Notes: a model not told the origin generated them from the sequence alone. Shown: positions 45,418 to 54,655, counted from the first letter of the stretch. The stretch is 64,000 nucleotides of DNA from CADEED01 sp963839685 (GCA_963839685.1 CAWIVS010000011.1:1178001-1242000); one strand, 5' to 3'. A program made the numbers and translations.

Positions 45418-46278
45418 GTGGCTGCGAACTCGGGCCGTCTCGCGGTGATCTCGACACCGATCGGCAATCTGGGAGATCTCTCGCCGCGTGCGCGCGAGGA
45501 ACTTGCGGCCGCGGAACTGGTCGCGGCGGAAGACACACGCAGGACGGGGCAATTGCTGACAACGCTCGGCTTGTCGCGGCCACTGGTGTCGCTGCATGAA
45601 CACAACGAAAGCGAGCGCATCGGCGAACTGCTGGAGAAGCTGCGTGCCGGCGCGCGCATCGCACTGGTGAGTGATGCGGGCACGCCGCTGCTCTCGGATC
45701 CCGGATTCGAGCTGGTGCGTCGTGTCGCGCAGGAAGGCATCGCGATCGTCGCGGTGCCGGGACCCTCGGCGATCACCGCGGCGCTGAGCATCGCCGGCCT
45801 GCCCACCGAGCGGTTTTCATTCGAGGGTTTTCTGCCGGCGCGCCTTGCCGAACGTCGTGCGCGACTCGGCGAGCTCGCGGGTGAGAGCCGCACACTGGTG
45901 TTTTTCGAGGCGCCACATCGCATCGCCGAATGCCTCGAAGACATGAGCGCTGCCTTTGGCGGCGAACGCCGCGCCGCGGTGGCGCGCGAGCTCACCAAGG
46001 TTTTCGAGACGGTGTATCGCGGCACGCTGGCCAGCCTCACCGCCGAGTCGCGCAGCGATGCGAATTTCACGCGGGGAGAAATCACCCTGGTGGTGGCGGG
46101 CGCGCCGCCCGCCGCGGCCGCCGACATTCGCGGGCAGCTGGACGCGACGCTCACGGTGCTGCTCGGCGAGCTGGCGCCCAGCAAGGCGGCCGCGCTCGCC
46201 GCGCGTCTTACGGGAGCGCGGCGCAACGACGCGTACGCTCGCGCGCTCGAGCTGGCGGGCGAAATCGGGCGCAAATAG
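45418..46278 (+). CDS. rsmI: 16S rRNA 2'-O-ribose C1402 methyltransferase
   Basis: RsmI methylates the ribose of C1402 in 16S rRNA. The 286-residue protein has the tetrapyrrole-methylase fold: STPIGNLGD, AAEDTRRTGQLL, ALVSDAGTPLLSDPG, VPGPSAITAALSIAGLP, FEGFLP and FFEAPHR. The GTG at 45418 has GGAG eight bases upstream and gives the normal start; the open frame upstream overlaps divergent lpoA and is not coding. It is divergent from lpoA, the usual arrangement. Confidence 0.95.
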   Translation: MAANSGRLAVISTPIGNLGDLSPRAREELAAAELVAAEDTRRTGQLLTTLGLSRPLVSLHEHNESERIGELLEKLRAGARIALVSDAGTPLLSDPGFELVRRVAQEGIAIVAVPGPSAITAALSIAGLPTERFSFEGFLPARLAERRARLGELAGESRTLVFFEAPHRIAECLEDMSAAFGGERRAAVARELTKVFETVYRGTLASLTAESRSDANFTRGEITLVVAGAPPAAAADIRGQLDATLTVLLGELAPSKAAALAARLTGARRNDAYARALELAGEIGRK

Positions 46279-46298
46279 CCGCGTCGTGCACTAACAAC

Positions 46299-46327
46299 TT
46301 GTATGGCACTCGCCATGCCGCTATGGT
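46299..46327 (+). promoter_or_regulatory. rnpB promoter
   Basis: TTGTAT (46299-46304) and TATGGT (46322-46327) are spaced by 17 bases and a GC-rich discriminator (GCGCCCC) leads to the start of RNase P RNA at about 46335. Confidence 0.7.
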
Positions 46328-46334
46328 GCGCCCC

Positions 46335-46704
46335 CGAGTTGGCTGGACGGTCGCTGCATTTCTCGCGAAATGTGGAGGAAAGTCCGGGCTCCTGCGGACG
46401 AGGTGCCAGGTAACGCCTGGGCGGCGTGAGCCGACGGAAAGTGCAACAGAAAGCAAACCGCCGAAGTTTCAGCAATGGAACTGGCAAGGGTGAAACGGTG
46501 CGGTAAGAGCGCACCGCGCCGGTGGTAACACTCGGTGGCACGGCAAACCCCACCTGGAGCAAGGCCAAATAGGGAAGTCGCCGCGAAAGCGGCAGCGCGT
46601 GTCCCCGCGTGCTTCCGGGTAGGCCGCTTGAAGTCGCCGGTGACGGCGATTCCAGAGGAATGATCGTCCTCGACAGAACCCGGCTTATAGGCCGACTTGG
46701 ACTA
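46335..46704 (+). ncRNA. rnpB: RNase P RNA, bacterial type A
   Basis: RNase P RNA is the catalytic RNA that cuts the 5' leader from tRNA precursors. The universally conserved blocks are present: GAGGAAAGTCCGGGCTCC near 46371, the GGAAAGTGCAACAGAAAGCAAACCGCC core, GTGAAACGGTGCGGTAAGAGCGCACCGC, and the 3' AGAACCCGGCTTATAG. The 5' end (AGTTGGC, from 46337) pairs with GCCGACT at 46691-46697 as helix P1. It follows rsmI in the same direction, a frequent gammaproteobacterial neighbour. Confidence 0.95.
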
Positions 46705-46705
46705 T

Positions 46706-46959
46706 TGACCTGCTAAACCGGCCCTTTTGAACCAATCATGGTACAAAAGGGCCGGCATCGCCGCGCCAGTGCCCGCGATCAGGCCCTCTCGCTTCTCGCA
46801 GGCGCCCATCGCCCTCGGATCGATCGCCGCCCATATCCAGTCCTGCTGCTTTTTACGCACTGTATGAGGTTGCATCGTCAACCCACTGATCGATAAGCGC
46901 GACCGCCTCCGAATGGGCAGTTTTGCGGCACCAATTCGGCCGTAAGTTGCTGTCGGCAC
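46706..46959 (-). pseudogene. Possible transposase fragment
   Basis: An 80-odd-residue open frame on the reverse strand contains VRKKQQDWIWAAIDPRA, which resembles the KK-x-x-WIWxAID block around the second catalytic aspartate of IS1-type transposases. Nothing upstream or downstream extends the resemblance, and no terminal repeats of an insertion sequence are visible. The frame may be chance. Confidence 0.22.
46718..46755. repeat. Long inverted repeat downstream of rnpB
   Basis: A perfect 12-base stem (CCGGCCCTTTTG at 46718-46729 with 46744-46755) encloses a 14-base loop that can itself form a four-base stem (ACCA/TGGT). There is no T-tract after it. Lies between rnpB and a possible transposase fragment. 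Confidence 0.6.
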
Positions 46960-46982
46960 GAGGAAATTTTGTGACTTATTGC

Positions 46983-47011
46983 TTGACCGCGTGGGCGGCC
47001 GTTTCTATAGT
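46983..47011 (+). promoter_or_regulatory. dcw cluster promoter (Pmra)
   Basis: TTGACC (46983-46988) and TATAGT (47006-47011) have the ideal 17-base spacing. The transcript would start just before or at the first MraZ box and run into mraZ and the whole division cluster. Confidence 0.8.
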
Positions 47012-47020
47012 GGCGCCAAG

Positions 47021-47045
47021 TGGGAGAAAGTGGGGAGAAATGGGC
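47021..47045 (+). promoter_or_regulatory. MraZ operator: three TGGGN boxes
   Basis: TGGGA (47021-47025), TGGGG (47031-47035) and TGGGC (47041-47045) repeat every 10 bases between the promoter and mraZ. MraZ is known to bind direct TGGGN repeats spaced by five bases in its own promoter, so autorepression is expected here. Confidence 0.85.
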
Positions 47046-47064
47046 TTAACGCGCCTGTCAAATC

Positions 47065-47517
47065 ATGTTTCGCGGTGCAGCAAAAGTGACCCTGGACGCC
47101 AAGGGCCGGATGGTTCTACCCACCCGGTACCGCGAGCACGCGCTCGAAAGAAGCGAGGGGAAGCTGGTGGTCACCGTGGACCGGGATCAATGCCTGCTGC
47201 TTTACCCGTTTCCCGAGTGGGAACAGATCGAACGCAAGCTGATGAGCCTGCCGTCGCTGCACGCGCAGGCGCGACGCCTGCAACGCCTGATGGTGGGTCA
47301 TGCCACCGAGCTGGAGCTCGACGGGCATGGGCGACTGCTGCTGCCACTGGAATTGCGCGAGTTCGCGCAGCTGGAACGGCACGGAATGCTGATCGGCCAG
47401 GGCAACCGCTGCGAGTTGTGGGACGAAGCGCGCTGGAACGAGCGGCGCAGCCTGTGGCTCGCGAACGAGGCGGCCGAAACCGGTCTCCCGGCGGAGCTCG
47501 ATTCACTCACGTTGTGA
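47065..47517 (+). CDS. mraZ: Transcriptional regulator MraZ
   Basis: MraZ is the repressor of the dcw cluster. The 150-residue protein consists of two SpoVT/AbrB-like half domains (MFRGAAKVTLDAKGRMVLPTRYRE and ELDGHGRLLLPLELREFAQL). Three matching operator boxes lie just upstream. First gene of the cluster; a 140-base gap with a stem-loop separates it from rsmH. Confidence 0.96.
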   Translation: MFRGAAKVTLDAKGRMVLPTRYREHALERSEGKLVVTVDRDQCLLLYPFPEWEQIERKLMSLPSLHAQARRLQRLMVGHATELELDGHGRLLLPLELREFAQLERHGMLIGQGNRCELWDEARWNERRSLWLANEAAETGLPAELDSLTL

Positions 47518-47538
47518 TCGGTTTAAGACGAGTAGTTA

Positions 47539-47563
47539 GTGATCCTTTCGAAGGAAAGATCAC
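47539..47563. repeat. Stem-loop in the mraZ-rsmH gap
   Basis: GTGATC at 47539-47544 pairs with GATCAC at 47558-47563, with a further partly paired TTTC/GAAG inside. No T-tract. Unusual because mraZ and rsmH are normally close; the gap here is 140 bases and otherwise G-rich without recognised signals. Confidence 0.5.
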
Positions 47564-47657
47564 GGGGTGGGGCGAGCGCCGCGCGGCGGCCTTCGCTCCT
47601 GGCAACGGCGCTTGGGAACACGGGGGCGGACTGACAGCCGCTTGAAGGAGTGAGTGA

Positions 47658-48587
47658 TTGGACGCGCATATTCCGGTGCTTGCCCGGGAAGCGTTCGAAG
47701 CACTCGCTGTGCAGGCGGACGGCCTATATATCGATGCGACGTTCGGGCGCGGCGGGCACACGACACTCATCCTCGGGGCACTCGGCCCCGAAGGGCGCGT
47801 GCTCGCGTTCGACCGCGACCCGGCGGCCATCGCGGCCGGCCACCGCCGTTTTCCCGACGAAGTGCGGCTTACGCTCGTCGGGGCGCCGTTTGCCGATATC
47901 GCCGCGCGCGTGCCGGAGCTCGTATCGAGCCGGCCCGTGCGCGGCATCTTGTTCGACCTCGGCGTCTCCTCGCCGCAGCTCGATGACCCGTCACGTGGTT
48001 TCAGCTTCCGGGCGGACGGCCCGCTCGACATGCGCATGGACCCGGCGAGCGGCGAACCGGTTTCCGCATGGCTCGCGCGAGCGGGCGAGCCTGAGATTCG
48101 CGAGGTGATCGCGAACCTGGGGGAGGAGCGCTTCGCGCGGCGCATCGCCGCAGAAATCATCGCCAGCCGCTCCGCCAGACCCCTCACGCGCACACTGCAG
48201 CTCGCCGAACTGGTGGCGCGCGTGGTGCGCACGCGTGAGCCGGGAAAACACCCGGCGACGCGCACTTTCCAGGCGCTGCGCATGCACATCAACGACGAAC
48301 TCGGCCAGCTGCGCCGCGCGCTCGCCGGCGCGCTCGAGTTACTGGCGCCCGGCGGGCGGCTCGCGGTGATCAGCTTCCACTCGCTGGAAGACCGCATCGC
48401 CAAGCAGTTCATCCAGTCGCATTCCAGTGTCGACCCGGTGTACGCCGGCCTGCCGGTGATCCCGCCGTCCGCCCAACCGCGCATGCGGCGTGTGGGTGGC
48501 AAGATCCGCGCTGGCGCCGGCGAACTCGAGTCCAACCCGCGCGCGCGCTCGAGCGTGTTGCGCGTCGCCGAGAAGGTGCGCGCATGA
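47658..48587 (+). CDS. rsmH: 16S rRNA m4C1402 methyltransferase
   Basis: RsmH adds the base methyl group at C1402 of 16S rRNA, the same residue as RsmI at 45418. The 309-residue protein has YIDATFGRGGHTT, FDRDPAAIAAG, FDLGVSSPQLDDPSRGFSFRADGPLDMRMD and FHSLEDRIAKQF. The start must be TTG at 47658, since an in-frame stop lies directly before it and AAGGAG (47645-47650) is seven bases upstream. It overlaps ftsL by four bases. Confidence 0.96.
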   Translation: MDAHIPVLAREAFEALAVQADGLYIDATFGRGGHTTLILGALGPEGRVLAFDRDPAAIAAGHRRFPDEVRLTLVGAPFADIAARVPELVSSRPVRGILFDLGVSSPQLDDPSRGFSFRADGPLDMRMDPASGEPVSAWLARAGEPEIREVIANLGEERFARRIAAEIIASRSARPLTRTLQLAELVARVVRTREPGKHPATRTFQALRMHINDELGQLRRALAGALELLAPGGRLAVISFHSLEDRIAKQFIQSHSSVDPVYAGLPVIPPSAQPRMRRVGGKIRAGAGELESNPRARSSVLRVAEKVRA

Positions 48588-48880
48588 GCTCACTGTCCAG
48601 CGGGGCCTCCAACAAACTACTGATTCTCGCGATCCCGCTGCTGTGGATGGCGGCGCTGGCTTCCGCGGCCGGAGCTATCTACTCCAAGCATCGTGCGCGC
48701 GAGTTGTTCGTCGAGCTCGAGCGCCTGAACGTGCGGCGCGACAACCTCGAGATCGAATGGGGCCAGTTGCAGCTCGAACAGAGCGCCTGGTCGACGCACG
48801 CCTTCGTCGAGAACGTCGCCGGCGCCAAGCTCAAGATGGCCATGCCGCCGCCCAAGGACATCGAGCTGGTGTCGCCGTGA
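48584..48880 (+). CDS. ftsL: Cell division protein FtsL
   Basis: FtsL is a small bitopic divisome protein that, with FtsB and FtsQ, activates FtsWI. The 98-residue protein has a membrane segment (about residues 12-32) followed by a periplasmic coiled coil with leucine heptads (RELFVELERLNVRRDNLEIEWGQLQLEQ). Similarity is low in this family; length, topology and place between rsmH and ftsI decide it. Confidence 0.92.
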   Translation: MSSLSSGASNKLLILAIPLLWMAALASAAGAIYSKHRARELFVELERLNVRRDNLEIEWGQLQLEQSAWSTHAFVENVAGAKLKMAMPPPKDIELVSP

Positions 48881-48890
48881 AAGCCCCGCC

Positions 48891-50663
48891 ATGAAAGTAT
48901 TCTCCGGCAAACGACGCGAGAGCCGCAGCCGCGGCGAGTCGGGCGCGGCGCGCGACGATGCGCGCAGCTTTCGCTGGCGCGCGAATTTCATGCTGGCGTT
49001 GCTGTGCTGCGCGGCGCTCGGCCTGGCGTGGCGCGCCGTCGAGCTGCAACTCAAGGATCACAAGTTCCTCGCCGGCCAGGGTGACGCGCGGTTCTCGCGC
49101 GTCGCGGAAATCACCGCGACCCGCGGCACCATCACTGACCGGTATGGTGAGCCGCTGGCGGTTTCCACGCCGGTGGATTCGGTGTGGGTGAATCCCAAGG
49201 AGCTGGCGCTGGCCAGCGACCAGATGCCGCGGCTCGCCAAGGCGCTCAAGCGCGACAAGACGGAACTCGCGCGACGCGTGACCTCCAACCTCGATCGCGA
49301 ATTTCTCTATCTCGCCAGGCACATGCAGCCCGCGGAGGCGCAGAAGATCCGCGCGCTGGAAATTCCCGGCGTGTACCTGATGCGCGAATACCGGCGCTAC
49401 TATCCGTCGGGCGAAGTGGCCGGGCACATCATCGGGTTCACCAGCGTCGACGATGAAGGCCAGGAAGGTCTGGAGCTGGCGTTCGATCACTGGCTGGCGG
49501 GCGAGGATGGCGCCAAGCGCGTGATCCAGGATCGTTACGGCAAGATCGTGCAGAACGTGGAAGAGATCCGCGCGATGCGTCCCGGGCGCAACCTGGTGTT
49601 GTCCATCGATTTGCGCATCCAGTACCTGGCGTACCGCGAGTTGAAAGCTGCAATACGCGACCAGCGCGCCAAGTCCGGCTCGGCCATCGTGATCGATGTT
49701 GCCACCGGCGAAGTGCTGGCGATGGTCAACCAGCCGGCCTACAACCCCAACGACCGCGACCAGATCAAGGCCAAGGCCTACCGCAATCGCGCGGTCACCG
49801 ACATTGTCGAGCCGGGTTCGTCGATGAAGCCGTTCGTCGTCGCGGCCGGACTTTCCTCCGGACGCTTCGACGACCACAGCATCATCGACACCAACCCGGG
49901 GTATATCAAGGTCGGCGCCAAACTGCTCGAGGACCGCAAGAACTACGGCGCAATCAATCTCGCGACCTGCCTCGCAGAGAGTTCCAACATCTGTTTGACG
50001 AAAGTTGCGCTGGCGCTCGAGCCGGCGCAGATGTACGGCACGCTGAACGCGCTGGGCTTCGGCCAGGTCACGACCTCGGGCTATCCCGGCGAATCCGCGG
50101 GACTACTGCCTCACTACTCGCACTGGCGCCCGGTGGGCATTTCGTCCATGTCGCGCGGCTACGGACTGTCGGTGACTCCGCTGCAGCTGGCGCACGCCTA
50201 CGCCACGGTGGCCTCGTTCGGTGTGGCACGACCGATGTCGTTCCTGCGCGTCGAGACCCCACCGGCCGGTGAGCGGGCGCTCGATGCGGATGTGGCGCGC
50301 ATGCTGGTGCACCTGCTCGAGGCCGTGGTCGCGCCCGAGGGCGGCGGCAAGCAGGCCGCGATCCCGGGCTACACGGTGGCCGGCAAGACCGGCACAGCGT
50401 GGAAGGCAACCGCCGGCGGATATGCCACGGATCGTTATCTCGCGGTGTTCGGCGGCATTGCGCCGGCGAGCGCGCCGCGCCTCGCGGCCGTGGTGGTCAT
50501 CGATGAGCCGAGTGCCGGCGAATATTACGGCGGAAAGGTCGCCGCGCCGGTGTTCTCCAGCATCGTCGGCGGCGCGCTGCGCCTGTTGGCGGTGCCGCCC
50601 GATGCCCCGATCAGCGACGACGGCCTGCCGCCGCACGCCACTCGCCAGGTGGCCACGCGATGA
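48891..50663 (+). CDS. ftsI: Division-specific peptidoglycan transpeptidase PBP3
   Basis: FtsI cross-links septal murein. The 590-residue protein has an N-terminal membrane anchor (about residues 31-50), the class B pedestal domain (RGTITDRYGEPLAVSTP) and the transpeptidase domain with SSMK (catalytic S310, K313), SSN in AESSNIC, and KTGTA. It ends overlapping murE by four bases. Confidence 0.97.
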   Translation: MKVFSGKRRESRSRGESGAARDDARSFRWRANFMLALLCCAALGLAWRAVELQLKDHKFLAGQGDARFSRVAEITATRGTITDRYGEPLAVSTPVDSVWVNPKELALASDQMPRLAKALKRDKTELARRVTSNLDREFLYLARHMQPAEAQKIRALEIPGVYLMREYRRYYPSGEVAGHIIGFTSVDDEGQEGLELAFDHWLAGEDGAKRVIQDRYGKIVQNVEEIRAMRPGRNLVLSIDLRIQYLAYRELKAAIRDQRAKSGSAIVIDVATGEVLAMVNQPAYNPNDRDQIKAKAYRNRAVTDIVEPGSSMKPFVVAAGLSSGRFDDHSIIDTNPGYIKVGAKLLEDRKNYGAINLATCLAESSNICLTKVALALEPAQMYGTLNALGFGQVTTSGYPGESAGLLPHYSHWRPVGISSMSRGYGLSVTPLQLAHAYATVASFGVARPMSFLRVETPPAGERALDADVARMLVHLLEAVVAPEGGGKQAAIPGYTVAGKTGTAWKATAGGYATDRYLAVFGGIAPASAPRLAAVVVIDEPSAGEYYGGKVAAPVFSSIVGGALRLLAVPPDAPISDDGLPPHATRQVATR

Positions 50664-52183
50664 GCGCCGCGACGCAAAGTCTCGCCGGTCTGCTGAAGGG
50701 TCTGGCCACGCTGCCGCGTGACGTCGAGATCAGCGATCTCACGCAGGATGGGCGCGCCGCGCAGCCGGGCTGTGCCTTCCTGGCGGTGCATGGCACGAAA
50801 GAGCACGGTCTCAAGTACGCGCCACAGGCCGTGGCCAACGGCGCGCGTGCCGTGTTGTGGGAGCCGGTGCCGGCCGCGGTGGTGCCGGAGCTGCCGTCGC
50901 CCGATCTTTCACCGGAAATTGTCGTGGCACCGGTCGAGCGGTTGCGCGAGCGCGCCAGCACCATCGCCGATCGTTTCTTTGGCGCGCCGTCGCGCGCGCT
51001 CTCGGTGGCGGGCATCACCGGCACCAATGGCAAGACCACCTGCGCCTATCTACTGGCGCAGGCGCTGGAAGCCGCCGGCCGGCCCGCCGCCTACATGGGT
51101 ACCATCGGCACCGGGCGGCCGCGCTCACTCACCGCCAGCGCGCTCACCACGGGAGATGCGGTGACCGTGCAACGCACGCTGGCGGGCCTGAAGGCCGACG
51201 GCGCCGCGAGTGTGGCGATGGAGGTTTCCTCGCACGCCATCGACCAGGGTCGGGTAGGCGCGGTGCGCTTTCGCACCGCGGCGTTCACCAATCTCACGCG
51301 CGACCACATCGACTACCACGGCACCATGGAGAACTATGGCGCCGCCAAGGCGAGACTGTTCACGCGCGAGGACCTGGTGTCGCGCGTGATCAATGTCGAT
51401 GACGTCTTCGGGCGAGTGCTCGCGCGCGATCCGCGCGGCCGCGGCCGGCTCATCGTTACCAGCCGCGGCCACCAGTCGCAGGCGCGCACCGCCGCCGGCT
51501 TCGTGCGCGCCATGCACGTCGAGCTGTCGGCGCGCGGCATCGAGCTGGAATTCGATTCGAGCTGGGGTCCCGGTGCCCTGACCAGCGGTTTGATCGGTGA
51601 CTTCAATGTGGAGAACCTGCTGACCGTCATTGCCATCCTGCTCGACTGGGAGCTGCGTCCCGAGCAGGTGACGCAGGCGCTGGCGCACGTGCATGCCGCG
51701 CCGGGTCGCATGGAATCCTTCGGCGGCGGCCGTTCGCCACTCGCGATCGTCGACTACGCACACACGCCCGATGCCTTGCGCAAGGCGCTGGCCGCGGCAC
51801 GCGCGCATTGCCGCGGACGTCTCGCCGTCGTGTTCGGCTGCGGCGGCGATCGCGATGCCGGCAAGCGCCCGTTGATGGGCGAGATCGCCGCCGAGCTCGC
51901 CGATGACATCGTCATCACCGACGACAATCCGCGCAGCGAGCCACCGGAGGCGATCGCCGCCGGTATCGCGGGCGGAATCCCGATGGGTCACCCGTATCGA
52001 GTCGAACACGATCGCGGCCGCGCCATCCGCGAAACGCTGATCGCTGCGGGCGCGCACGACGTGGTGCTGATCGCCGGCAAGGGTCACGAGGACTACCAGA
52101 TCTACGGCAACGAGCGGCGCACGTTCAGCGACCAGAAAGTGGTCGCGGCCGCATTGGCCGCACGCCTCGGGAGCGCGCCATGA
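50660..52183 (+). CDS. murE: UDP-MurNAc-L-Ala-D-Glu:meso-diaminopimelate ligase
   Basis: MurE adds the third stem-peptide residue. The 507-residue protein has GITGTNGKTTCAYLLAQ, the carbamylated-lysine region, HTPDALRKAL and the DNPRSEPP motif near the C-terminus that marks use of meso-diaminopimelate rather than lysine. That agrees with a Gram-negative cell wall and with mpl in the window. It overlaps ftsI and murF by four bases each. Confidence 0.97.
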   Translation: MSAATQSLAGLLKGLATLPRDVEISDLTQDGRAAQPGCAFLAVHGTKEHGLKYAPQAVANGARAVLWEPVPAAVVPELPSPDLSPEIVVAPVERLRERASTIADRFFGAPSRALSVAGITGTNGKTTCAYLLAQALEAAGRPAAYMGTIGTGRPRSLTASALTTGDAVTVQRTLAGLKADGAASVAMEVSSHAIDQGRVGAVRFRTAAFTNLTRDHIDYHGTMENYGAAKARLFTREDLVSRVINVDDVFGRVLARDPRGRGRLIVTSRGHQSQARTAAGFVRAMHVELSARGIELEFDSSWGPGALTSGLIGDFNVENLLTVIAILLDWELRPEQVTQALAHVHAAPGRMESFGGGRSPLAIVDYAHTPDALRKALAAARAHCRGRLAVVFGCGGDRDAGKRPLMGEIAAELADDIVITDDNPRSEPPEAIAAGIAGGIPMGHPYRVEHDRGRAIRETLIAAGAHDVVLIAGKGHEDYQIYGNERRTFSDQKVVAAALAARLGSAP

Positions 52184-53559
52184 ATCGTACGCTGGCTGGT
52201 TTCGCGCGCGCCTGCGGCGCCGAGCTGGTGGGTGCGGATCGCGCCTACACCGGGGTGTCCACCGACACGCGCACGCTCAAGCCGGGCGAGCTGTTCGTCG
52301 CGCTGCATGGCCCGCGATTCAACGCCAATGATTTCGTCGCGGCCGCGGAAACCGCCGGCGCCGCGGGCGCGGTGGTCGACACGCGTCTCGGGCGCGGGCT
52401 GGCGCAACTGGTGGTGCGCGACACCCAAACAGCATTGACGCAGTCGGCGGCCGCCTGGCGCGCGCAGTTTTCGCTGCCGATCGTGGGCGTGGCCGGCAGC
52501 AACGGCAAGACCACGGTCAAGGAAATGGTGGCCGCCATTCTCGAACGCCGCGGAGCGACCCTTGCGACACGCGGCAATCTCAACAATCACATCGGTGTGC
52601 CGCTCACCCTGCACCGGCTCGATCCCGGCCATCGTTTCGCCGTCATCGAGATCGGCGCCAATCATCCGGGTGAAGTTGCCGCGCTGGTGGAGCTCACGCG
52701 TCCCACGGTGGGACTCATCACCAACGCCGGCGCCGAACACCTGGAGGGTTTCGGCAGCATCGAAGGCGTGGCGCGCGCCGAAGGCGAAATGGTGGCGGGC
52801 CTCGAGCCTGCCGCCACCGCGGTGATCAATGCCGACGACGCTTTCGCGGAGCTGTGGCGCGGTATGACCCGGGCGCGCGTGGTCACTTTTGGCGTGGCCA
52901 ATGCCGCCGATTTTTCGGCGCACGACCTGCACACCAGCATCGACGGCGATGGATTCGTCACGCGTTTCACGCTGCGTGCGCCGCCGGGTGCGATACCCAT
53001 CGAGCTGCACCTCGCGGGCCGTCACAACGTGCTGAACTCGTTGTGCGCCGCCGCCGCGGCCTGCGCGGCCGGCGCCACGCTCGACGAGATCCGCACCGGC
53101 CTTGCCACAATGCGCCCGGTTCCTGGCCGCTTGCAGTTCAAAACCGCGCCGAGTGGTGCCTGGATCGTCGACGATTCTTACAACGCCAATCCCAGCTCGA
53201 TGAAGGCCGGGATCGAGGTGCTCGCGGCCGTCGACGCGCGCCGCTGGCTGGTGATGGGTGACATGGGCGAGCTCGGTGACTTCGCGGTGGAAAGTCACGG
53301 TGAGATCGGCCGCTTCGCGCGCAATAACCGCATCGACCGGCTGTTTGCCACGGGCAAGTTGTCGGCGCTCGCCGTCGAGGCCTTCGGCGCCGGCGGCGAA
53401 TGGTTCGAGGACACCGAGGCGCTGGCGCGCGCGGTCAACGCGGAGCTGACACGCGAGGTGTGCGTGCTGGTGAAGGGCTCACGCAGCAACCGCCTGGAGC
53501 GTGTCGTCGAGTCGCTGGTCGGAAGTCACGCCGCGGACAGGAATAACGGAATCCACTGA
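52180..53559 (+). CDS. murF: UDP-MurNAc-tripeptide:D-Ala-D-Ala ligase
   Basis: MurF adds D-Ala-D-Ala to complete the UDP-pentapeptide. The 459-residue protein has VGVAGSNGKTTVKEM, NLNNHIGVPLTL, EIGANHPGE and DDSYNANPSSMKAG, which are the MurF signatures. It overlaps murE by four bases and is followed 8 bases later by mraY. Confidence 0.97.
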   Translation: MNRTLAGFARACGAELVGADRAYTGVSTDTRTLKPGELFVALHGPRFNANDFVAAAETAGAAGAVVDTRLGRGLAQLVVRDTQTALTQSAAAWRAQFSLPIVGVAGSNGKTTVKEMVAAILERRGATLATRGNLNNHIGVPLTLHRLDPGHRFAVIEIGANHPGEVAALVELTRPTVGLITNAGAEHLEGFGSIEGVARAEGEMVAGLEPAATAVINADDAFAELWRGMTRARVVTFGVANAADFSAHDLHTSIDGDGFVTRFTLRAPPGAIPIELHLAGRHNVLNSLCAAAAACAAGATLDEIRTGLATMRPVPGRLQFKTAPSGAWIVDDSYNANPSSMKAGIEVLAAVDARRWLVMGDMGELGDFAVESHGEIGRFARNNRIDRLFATGKLSALAVEAFGAGGEWFEDTEALARAVNAELTREVCVLVKGSRSNRLERVVESLVGSHAADRNNGIH

Positions 53560-53567
53560 AGAACCCA

Positions 53568-54655
53568 ATGCTGTACTGGCTCGCCAAACAACTCACACCT
53601 TACTACTCGGGATTCAACGTCTTCTCGTACCTGACGGTGCGCGCCATATTCGCGGTGATCACCGCGCTGGCGCTCGGCCTGCTGCTGGGTCCGTGGATGA
53701 TCGAGAAGCTGAAGTTTGGCCAGATCGGCCAGGTGGTGCGCGACGACGGACCGAAGACGCATTTCTCCAAGGCGGGCACGCCCACCATGGGCGGCATGCT
53801 GATCCTCATCGCGATCTTCGTGAGCACGCTGCTGTGGACCGACCTCACCAATCGCTACGTGTGGGTGGTGCTCGCGGTCACGTTCTGCTTCGGCCTCATC
53901 GGCTTCTGGGACGACTACCTCAAGCTCGCGAAGAAGAATCCCAAGGGACTGATCGCGCGCTGGAAATACAGCTGGCAGTCGCTGTTCGGGCTGGCCGCGG
54001 CAGTCTTCCTGTTCTACACCGCGAAGACGCCCGCCAGAGACCACGCTCTATCTACCCTTCCTGAAGAACTTCGCCGTGCCGATGGGTGCCGCGTCCTTCA
54101 TCGTGCTCACGTATTTCATGATCGTCGGCATGAGCAACGCGGTGAATCTCACCGACGGGCTCGACGGCCTGGCCATCATGCCTTCGGTCATGGTGGGCGG
54201 CGCGCTCGGCGTGTTCGCCTACGCCAGCGGCAACGCGAGGTTCGTGGAATACCTGGTGATTCCCGGCGTGCCCGGCGCGGGCGAGGTGCTGATCTTCTGC
54301 GCCGCGCTGGTGGGCGCGGGCCTCGGCTTCCTGTGGTTCAACACCTATCCCGCGCAGGTGTTCATGGGCGACATCGGCGCGCTGGCGCTCGGGGCCGCAC
54401 TCGGCACTATTGCCGTAATCGTGCGCCAGGAGCTGGTGGTGCTGATCATGGGCGGCATCTTCGTGGTCGAGACCGCCTCGGTGATCCTGCAGGTGATCTC
54501 GTTCAAGACCACGGGCAAGCGCATCTTCAGGATGGCGCCGATCCATCATCACTATCGAGCTCAAGGGCTGGGCCGAGCCGAAGGTGATCGTGCGCTTCTG
54601 GATCATCAGCTTCATCCTGGTGCTCGCGGGCCTCGCGACGCTGAAACTCAGATGA
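53568..54655 (+). CDS. mraY: Phospho-N-acetylmuramoyl-pentapeptide transferase, two frame changes
   Basis: MraY makes lipid I by moving phospho-MurNAc-pentapeptide to undecaprenyl phosphate in the inner membrane. The first frame gives the ten-helix start with the GTPTMGG motif and the FWDDYLKL aspartates, the second the VNLTDGLDGLA and NTYPAQVFMGDIGALALG motifs, and the third the HHHYELKGWAEPKVIVRFWIISF ending and stop at 54653. Frames change near 54033 and 54556, the latter inside the last helix, where one surplus base turns YELKGW into YRAQGL. Since mraY is essential, sequencing indels are the likely cause. It overlaps murD as ATGA. Confidence 0.93.
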
